NCBI GenBank assembly: GCA_028752905.1 | Contig: JAQNBH010000010.1 | Location: 19,898,422 to 19,962,421, forward strand | From: Cladorhizidae sp. MBARI D1340-BT2 | Taxonomy: Eukaryota; Porifera; Demospongiae; Poecilosclerida; Cladorhizidae | DNA length: 64,000 nt | Direction: 5' to 3' | Part shown: piece by piece, positions 57,201-64,000 of the stretch | Numbering within the stretch: the first letter of the stretch is position 1 | Layout of the letters: each line of letters starts with the position of its first letter | Notes under the pieces: model-generated | Databases searched by the model: none | What the model was told of the DNA's origin: nothing | The model's input: the letters and a program-made list of their open reading frames with translations, nothing else | Translations under genes and position numbers: made by a program

Positions 57201-58421
57201 ATATATCAAGTCCATACCACAGAATCTACGGAGCTCTAAAGTTGTAACCACAGGTAAAAATAAATAAAAATTAAAAAATAGAGTCGTCACCCCTGAAGAT
57301 TGGTAGTTTTCTGCAGAAATTCAACACTCCCCTTGGCCTTAGGTTTGCATACATTTTTTCTTGTACAGCAGAACAAGCTTCCTTGGCTCTCGTCCACCCA
57401 AAACCATACACAGCAAGTGTACTGCCATCAAATAAAGAGAGTTTCTTTGGGTCATTTTAGTACTGTATGATAATAGCATCTCAAATTATTTACTGACAGC
57501 CTTGTCAATATTTATACTAGAGATGCCATATTAGAGTTTTAATCAGTTTAGCTCTCCTTGTGGCCCAAATAAGGCCTGAAGAAGTCTGATCACATGTGGC
57601 TTTATTTTATAGTGCCATATCTTTGCACATGTACTTGCTATATAGGGTCCTAATTTGTATACCAAAATGTAGCCAGTGCAGCATGCTTTATGATAGTTTT
57701 GTTTTGCCCTGGAACTTCAGGTTGGAAATTGAAGTCAAACTCATTTGTAATCGCTATATACTTACCAGCATCAAGTCTTGAATAGCTGTAGCAACTGTGA
57801 TTGATAGAGCTGTACAAACACTACAGATTAAGTCCAAGAGATTTTTTCTACAGTGGACTTATGTTCATGTGAAGGGGGTGGGAGGGATGGGTCTAAATAG
57901 AAACACTTACAAAACATTGTGGTTAACACTTCAGAGCGCTGCACTGGATATATGATAGATCTCTCTCTGTGCTCACTTTTAATATTAAAAAAAATGTTGC
58001 ATAGATATAACTACAAAAGTTACATACAGTCAAAATAGGAGTACCTCAAAATCTGAGCACCTGAACTGGCTGTAGTTGTGCTTCTTGATTGGGAAGTGCT
58101 AGCCAGTTATCTGTGCTGGAGGAAGCCCTACTCTACAAAACCAGTGTGTTCATTAGGTTGTAAAATGCAATGAAGTGGGTAAGCATGGGTGCTGAACATT
58201 GTTTTTCAGTTGCAGAAGTTTGAGGGTCGATTTCGCTTCACAATCCAACTTGCAGTTCCAAAAGATAAGCATGTATGGCAAAACAAAACTACCATCAGAA
58301 AGACTCAATAAACTAAACTTCCAATGCGAAAGGAATTGTCTATTCACATGTTGAAGTTCTCTGTGACATATTTATTTATCTATCTTGACATTATCATTTT
58401 TCCATATCATGCATGCTATGC
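54291..58421. other. Intergenic, no recognisable gene
   Basis: Short open frames (54594-54818 with an acidic EEEESEEGDV, 56365-56685, 57042-57290) lack family resemblance. A tandem duplication lies at 55273-55510, a poly-A run at 55779, and TAATAATA repeats at 56020-56140. Confidence 0.45.
55273..55510. repeat. Imperfect tandem duplication, about 125-bp period
   Basis: ctatctatggatcctgcgtta starts at about 55275 and again at about 55400. In both copies it is followed by caaggtctc, gcttgcttacc, cctactgactactgt and atccatagc, with small insertions. The second copy also has several inverted gcgat/atcgc words. Confidence 0.85.
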
Positions 58422-58768
58422 ATCTTATACTCAGATTCTAGATAAGGGTTCCATCATATGCCAGTAATAGATCTGTTTGTGCTGGTTGAAACAGAATACA
58501 GCAACAACAACCCCCCACACATTCCAGATTAACTGCATGTTGCTCAGCTGCACCTAAAACCAGAGTTTTTAAGTCAGGTGAACTTCCTCGCTTTTATCTT
58601 ATACTCAGATTCTAGATAAGGGTTCCATCATATCCCAGTAATTGATCTGTTTGTGCTGGTTGATACAGAATACGGCAACCACAGCCCCCCATACATTCCA
58701 CACTAGCTAAATGTTGCTCAGCTGCACCTAAGACCAGAATTATTAAGTCAGGTGATCTTCCTCGCTTT
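58422..58768. repeat. Two tandem copies of a 174-bp unit
   Basis: atcttatactcagattctag starts at 58422 and again at 58596. The copies match over nearly the whole unit (tagataagggttccatcata, gatctgtttgtgctggttga, cttcctcgctttt) with few substitutions. It lies immediately before the Gypsy remnant. Confidence 0.95.
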
Positions 58769-58873
58769 CTAAAATATATGCTTGTGGTTGAAGACGTAAC
58801 TTTCTTTCTCTCAGCAGTTAATAAACATTTAACCACACGGTTAAGGTAGCCAATTTGGCCTTGAGTAGCTAGT

Positions 58874-61130
58874 GTGAGGAGAGCACACCAGAACTTCATG
58901 TCCAACCCGCCTGAAAAGAAGAGAAACCTACCAGAACAATGGGTTGTTTCACCAGGTGGGCGGATTCCTATCATGTGGTGTTATGGTTGTGGGGCATATG
59001 GGTACTATAGGAACAAATGCCATGCCAGAGATGGGGGGGAACTGGCAGGACCCCAGGAAAGGACAAAAGAAGAAGAGATGGAAAAGGGTGAGTGACTAAC
59101 CTAGCCCCACAAGAACAGAAGAAAAAGAGTGGAAGTGCCAGGAGGATTATAATTGCATAGATGAGGCTCTAAGTAAGGTGACAACCACTATGTACTCTAT
59201 CTCTTCAAGGGCTCATGCAGATTGCACAGAGCTAGGTCCTATACCAATGACCGACGTGGAGTTGGAAGGAGAGAAGGTTGAGGCACTACTTAACACTGGG
59301 TCACCTGTCACCATAGTTTTATTAGACTTCTTTCTAGAAGTGCTATCTAAGGAGAGGACCAAGGACCAATCTCCTGTGGAATGGAGGAAATAGATGGTGC
59401 AGCATTTAGATCCTACTCGGTTGGCTCTGCGCAAATACTATTGCTCGATCAGGACATGTAGTGAAAACAGTGGTGCAGGTATTAGGATGCTCATGTCAGA
59501 CTACTGATATGGTCTGACATGCTTCCTAAGTTAGGGTTCCAGTTTGTTTGCACTGATTTGGAAAAAGATGATTTGGACCTGCTAGAAGTTCATAATCACC
59601 TAGCATATAGGGAGAGTAGGCAGAACTGTCTTAAGCCAGCCAAGGAGAAAGGTAGGATAGAAATAGCTGACATAGTCTGCTTGCTGCATGTGGTCTGACT
59701 TCCAAGAAATCACTTTAAGCTTGTTCGGGCAAAGGTGTCTAGATAAGAGCAGTGCTCCCTGTCCTACTTTGATCCAAACAGAGAGTTAGATAGAGTTGGA
59801 GTGAAGATGCCTGAGGCTGTGGTAGAGATTGTATGGTGGTAGTGATGGAGAATCATCATCATGGGTACCAGTTATGGTAGAAGAGGGACAGGTATTAGGT
59901 CAGGTCTATTCCAGTAATTGAGTTTGTGTCAGCGGTGATATCTGATGGTTTCTCCAAGAAAGGTTTGAAGTGTCTGAAGGATAGTTTGCCTTTAGATGTG
60001 TCTAATCTTAGTGCAGAGCAAGCTCAAGAGATTTGAAATCTCGTTGGAGTTTGCAGATGAGTTTGTTTTGAATCTAATAGAGACTGGTAATAGTGAACCA
60101 ATCAAACAGCCGGCAAGACGAACAGCCTTTGCTCTACATCGGAGGGTGGAGGAGTGATTGGAAAAATGCTGTAGCAAGGAATTGTGTGACCATCCTATAG
60201 TTCTTGGTCGGGCCTAGTGGTTTTGGTTGATAAAAAGGATGGAAGTCGAAGATTTTGTGCTGATGACCGATGCTTGAACTCCGTCACAAAGATGGGTGTG
60301 TATCCTTTACCATGGATTGATGACCTTTGACCTCTGGCTGACTGTAAGTATTATACAGCACTAGACAGACATGGCATATGGCTACTGGCAAGTCGGGATG
60401 CATCCTGAATCACAGGAAAATACAGCGTTTGCCACACATTCAGGTCTCTAAGAATTTCAGGTGATGCCGTTTGAACCTGCAACCTTTCAGAGGGTTATGG
60501 AGAATGTTCTGGTAGGAAGTCCTGCATGGTATACTTTGATTATGTGCTAGTTATAGGCACGACTTTTGTACTACATCTTGCTAGTCTCCGCGAGGTGTTC
60601 CCACCGCCTGCATACTGCTGATTGAGGTTGAAACCTACTAAGTTTCACTTTGTGGTTAGCAAGTCTATCTGGGATTTGTCGTGTCCCCAGACCCAAAGAA
60701 GGTAGTGACTGTAAGTGAGTTTCCTCATCCTCAGGATGTGAGAGCATTGGACTTACCTCCTATTATCGGAGATTCATATCTGGTTTATCAGTGGTGGCTA
60801 AGCCATTATTTGCTTTGACAGGATGCAGGAATGGTCACATCTTGTAAACAAGCTTTTCATGGGCTAAAAAAGCTGCTAAGTGAGGCACATACAGACTTTG
60901 ACCGTCCATTTCTACTAGACACAGAAGCATATGAAGTGGGACTGGGAGCTATTCTGGCTCAGGAACAAGAAGACAGGTCAGCTAGACCTGTAGCATATGC
61001 CAGCAGAACCCTGCAGCCACAAGAGTGCAACTATGCAGCGACAGAAACTGGAAGCCTTGGGAGTAATATGGGCAGTAAAACAATTCAATTATCTACCACT
61101 ACATATGTAATGCATCTCTTTGAAGTGTCG
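58874..61130 (+). pseudogene. Ty3/Gypsy retrotransposon remnant (gag knuckle to RNase H)
   Basis: Plus-strand order is that of a Gypsy gag-pol. 58874-59095: gag C-terminus with CYGCGAYGYYRNKC, a zinc knuckle whose His is now Tyr. 59178-59393: protease-like VEALLNTGSPVTIV, with the catalytic Asp changed to Asn. About 60190-60560: reverse transcriptase with RRFCADDRCLNSVTKM, YPLPWIDD and MVYFDYVLVIG, where the second Asp of the DD pair is Tyr. 60831-61080: RNase H start with FDRPFLLDTEAYEVGLGAIL and ARPVAYASRTLQPQE. The coding sequence then stops abruptly at a 34-bp minisatellite; integrase is absent. Several frameshifts and three lost key residues show long decay. No LTRs were found. Confidence 0.88.
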
Positions 61131-61136
61131 ATCAAA

Positions 61137-61664
61137 TCATGTGAGGCATAAATATCCTAATCATGTGAGGCATTTAATATGTATGTGATTCCTAATCATC
61201 TGAGGCATAAATATGTATGTGATTCCTAATCATGTGAGGCATAAATATGTATGTGATTCCTAATCATGTGAGGCATAAATATGTATGTGATTCCTAATCA
61301 TGTGAGGCATAAATATGTATGTGATTGCTAATCATGTGAGGCATAAATATGTATGTGATTGCTAATCATGTGAGGCATAAATATGTATGTGATTGCTAAT
61401 CATGTGAGGAATAAATATGTATGTGATTCCTAATCATGTGAGGCATAAATATGTGTGTGATTCCTAATCACGTGAGGCATAAATATGTATGTGATTCCTA
61501 ATCATGTGAGGCATAAATATGTATGTCATTCCTAATCATGTGAGGCATAAATATGTATGTGATTCCTAATCATGTGAGGCATAAATATGTATGTCATTCC
61601 TAATCATGTGAGGCATAAATATGTATGTGATTCCTAATCATGTGAGCATAAATATGTATGTGAT
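61137..61664. repeat. 34-bp minisatellite, about 15 copies
   Basis: Units of catgtgaggcataaatatgt followed by atgtgattcctaat repeat with few changes (cc/gc, gtgatt/gtcatt). The array begins within what was the RNase H region of the Gypsy remnant. Confidence 0.96.
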
Positions 61665-62510
61665 TCACGCAAGAATTAGGTGAAGTGATAATAATGCTAA
61701 AGTGAACGCAGTTAATTTAGTCAATGGCCTTACTCTTATTTGTCCCAACGTTTTCCACACGAGTTATATATAGATGAGCAGTAGAGACCTGTTAGATAAA
61801 GAGAGAACTGTTTTTCCTAGATTACAATATTATGTCCTTTCAGAAGAGCAGCGACAACGAAATAGTTAGCGGTAGGCTAAGACCAAATCGATATTGCGCC
61901 ATGGCAGAATTTTTTTCATCCAGTTTTCTCGCTATCTAGTAATTAAAAGTTACCGCACCACAGTGATGTAATAATAACTGTGGTGTGTTTTCACCAGTGC
62001 CCGCTTGAAAAACCGATGCAGAGTCGAGTGGGAGTTTTGTATGGCCAATCATTTTTACACGGTACTTCCTACTGGCAAATCATTTATCCGGTACGTCCTA
62101 TTGGCTAATCACAATCACTTGACCACCAGAAGTTCTAGGGCGAAGTACACAAGCAAGTGGGCATACAAACTAGTGAAACGAAATTGTGGTAAGCACAAAA
62201 ATTGATGCCTAAGCTGAAAAAGCCCCTCTAGTTCCCTAATCACCTAAGTGGGCCGCCTTTTTTTTTTAAAGGACACTGAGGAAGAAGACATGGTGCGTGG
62301 CTTCACAACGAGCAAATTATGATGTCAAGAATGACGTTTACTTCCTGTATGCCACGTCGGCTGTGGGGAGGCATCAGCTATATAGTTTGGATACTCTTCA
62401 GTCCTGGATACTCTTCAGTCCTACTTACTCAAGTTGAGTAAGAAGCGAAAAGGTTTGTGGATATCAAGAACCCATCAAGTTTACTCTAAAAAGACCGTAT
62501 CTAGAACAAA
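61665..62510. other. Upstream flank of the secreted-protein gene
   Basis: No certain gene. At 62040-62105 a unit with ggccaatcatttttacacgg recurs as ggcaaatcatt and ggctaatcac, three imperfect copies about 28-29 bp apart that include CCAAT-like words. Near 62394 ggatactcttcagtcct occurs twice in tandem, about 100 bp before the start codon. These may be promoter elements; this is inferred only from position. Confidence 0.4.
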
Positions 62511-63890
62511 ATGATTTCTCTGATGTTTCTTCTGGCCATAATGTCACCTTTAGCTGGTAAATAGCTAGTTAAATACAGTTCAGAATAATGTGATATTTGT
62601 CTACTGACTAGGCAAACTAACTCCACTCTGTGATCATGCAAATTATGACTGCGCAACTTCAATTCATCTTAGGACACCAGGACATGTGAGATACCAGAGT
62701 GCTGAAAGGGTAGATAAGATGAAGACGAAGGTGACTATTGATGTTCAATCTCATTTTTGCCATTCATAATATGTTTTTTCCCCTAACTCTCAGAGAAACC
62801 ATCTAAGATTTAGGGCAATTGAATTGTTAGTGTAGAAGAACATTAAAAGTGAAAAATATGGACGAGGAATTGAAAAGGAAGTTTACACAGAAGCTGATAA
62901 TGTTGAGCACACAAGAGAAGAGAAGGAACTTGTGACTTCGAATGAGGAGTCTGCGATGGCCGAAGTTCCAAAGGTGCAATGAATTAAATTCAGTTAGCAA
63001 TGAAGAAAGAACATGACTCTGTTGAACAGACTCAGCTAGACTCAGAGCACTAAGAGCTAACTAAGAATATGCAAAGAGGCTGTAGCTGGTAGATAGAGCC
63101 TTTTTATAGACACAACAACATACAGCAATATTCTAGCAGAATCCTGCAACCACAACCACACATCAAAGGGTGCACGATTAATCTTCCAGCAGCAGGATCT
63201 AAGCACAAGGCAACCACACAATGTTCGAGGTCAATCTACCACTGAGTTTTTCAATGGTAAAGAAAGCTTTTCACAGACTAACCAACTGATATATTCTTTC
63301 AACGCTGTTCCTAACATTAGACCCTATCTTGTATGTCCTGTACCACTCGATCCATTCCAACAGGTAATGCTACATTGATGCTGTTAAAACCTGCAATGTT
63401 TGGACAAACCTAGGATATGATTTGGCATTCACCTATCCACTACTTCATGTATATTTGCTGGTATTTTAGAAGAATTGCATGCGTGTTTGAATATATGGCC
63501 AGAGAGGAAGGTCTCATGAAAAAAGTCTGCCTATGGAGTTCACAAAGCCATGTCCTCATTTAGTTGTGATCATGCTTTGAAATTTGTATTGACAGACAAC
63601 TGTTAGCTGGAGCACAGACGTATTCTCCTACAAACACCACAACACCATAAAATATCACTACTTGAGCTTCATTTCAGATGGTAGGCATAGAATAAGAGAT
63701 AAGAATATTTCTAACTTTCTAGAATTAGGAGATGTGAACTGGTATATAGAGGTATTCATTGTTATACATCCAAGAAAATATCTACTGAAGTACAGCTCAA
63801 TCTTGTTGAGCCAACTTCTTTTGACGTAGAGCTTGATTTCTCTATCAGCAATTCTAAATCACTCACTTTCAATGTGAAACTGAAAACCTG
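62511..63890 (+). pseudogene. Small multi-exon gene for a secreted protein, unknown family, frame-broken
   Basis: Exon 1 (62511-62556) encodes MISLMFLLAIMSPLAG, a typical signal peptide. Exon 2 (62612-62730) joins in frame and reads KLTPLCDHANYDCATSIHLR. Exon 3 (about 62793-62973) reads RNHLRFRAIELLV, then an in-frame TAG at 62834-62836, and goes on in the same frame through YGRGIEKEVYTEADNVEHTR. Exon 4 (63198-63363, acceptor TTCCAG, donor GTAATG) is clean, with STRQPHNVRGQSTTEFFNGK and NIRPYLVCPVPLDPFQQ. Exon 5 (about 63594-63680) has SWSTDVFSYKHHNTIKYHYL. Later coding-like pieces at 63723-64000 (VQLNLVEPTSFDVELDFSIS, then GNCVEGFINLDDRFPTTAQG) are in shifted frames. I do not recognise the family. 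The stop and shifts mean a decaying copy or sequence errors. It may continue past the window end. Confidence 0.55.
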
Positions 63891-64000
63891 AGAAAGGCAA
63901 CTGTGTTGAAGGTTTTATCAATCTTGATGATCGATTCCCTACCACCGCACAGGGATTTCCTATTCTCTGCCAGAGTTGGTGCTGCCATCAACTAAAACTC

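Noticed and set aside
61137..61664. CRISPR-like array of regular 34-bp period
   Set aside because: No spacers; the whole period is repeated. Ordinary minisatellite.

Overview
The window is nuclear DNA of an animal. It is AT-rich, its genes are split by GT-AG introns, and most of the recognisable protein-coding sequence is transposon-derived. The host-like pieces are a multi-repeat Calx-beta gene with phase-1 introns, the terminal exon of a pyruvate kinase, and a small secreted-protein gene. Calx-beta repeat genes of this kind are abundant in demosponges, and the transposon mix (hAT, piggyBac, P/THAP, Tigger, Ty3/Gypsy, CR1/Jockey-like LINE) also suits an early-branching invertebrate. A sponge is my best guess, but the sequence alone does not prove it. 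No prokaryotic genes, operons, CRISPR arrays, rRNA or tRNA genes were found.

Layout. 0.5-1.9 kb: Tigger/pogo fragment. 2.0-3.3 kb: decayed hAT, followed by a large fold-back at 3.27-3.78 kb. 3.8-6.4 kb: a delimited hAT with a minus-strand DUF4371-type transposase and eroded ends. 7.0-7.5 kb: minisatellite. 7.7-9.9 kb: Ty3/Gypsy remnant. 9.9-14.6 kb: no recognisable gene. 14.6-18 kb: another decayed hAT. 20.18-22.37 kb: a complete hAT with matching 16-bp terminal repeats, a perfect 8-bp target duplication and an unbroken transposase. 22.5-25.1 kb: a P-like element with a THAP-domain gene and about 60-bp terminal repeats. 25.9-33.1 kb: Calx-beta gene exons. 34.86-38.10 kb: an LTR retrotransposon of CsRn1 type with both LTRs, tRNA-Trp primer site and 4-bp duplication. 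38.59-41.67 kb: an element bounded by about 200-bp inverted repeats with a decayed minus-strand ORF that I cannot classify.

42.4-45.7 kb: minisatellites, including a 1.3-kb array of a 19-bp unit. 46.3 kb: last exon of pyruvate kinase. 47.8-50.5 kb: two nested piggyBac-like elements, each between TTAA sites; the inner one carries three 16-bp palindromes at exact 43-bp spacing. 52.6-54.3 kb: LINE remnant. 58.9-61.1 kb: Ty3/Gypsy remnant running into a 34-bp minisatellite. 62.5-63.9 kb: a small multi-exon gene for a secreted protein, with lesions.

The genes do not form a pathway. The window is a transposon graveyard with one young, apparently complete hAT element, set between and inside host-gene fragments. 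Several host-like exons carry frameshifts although their splice sites are kept, so they are either decaying copies or affected by local sequence errors.
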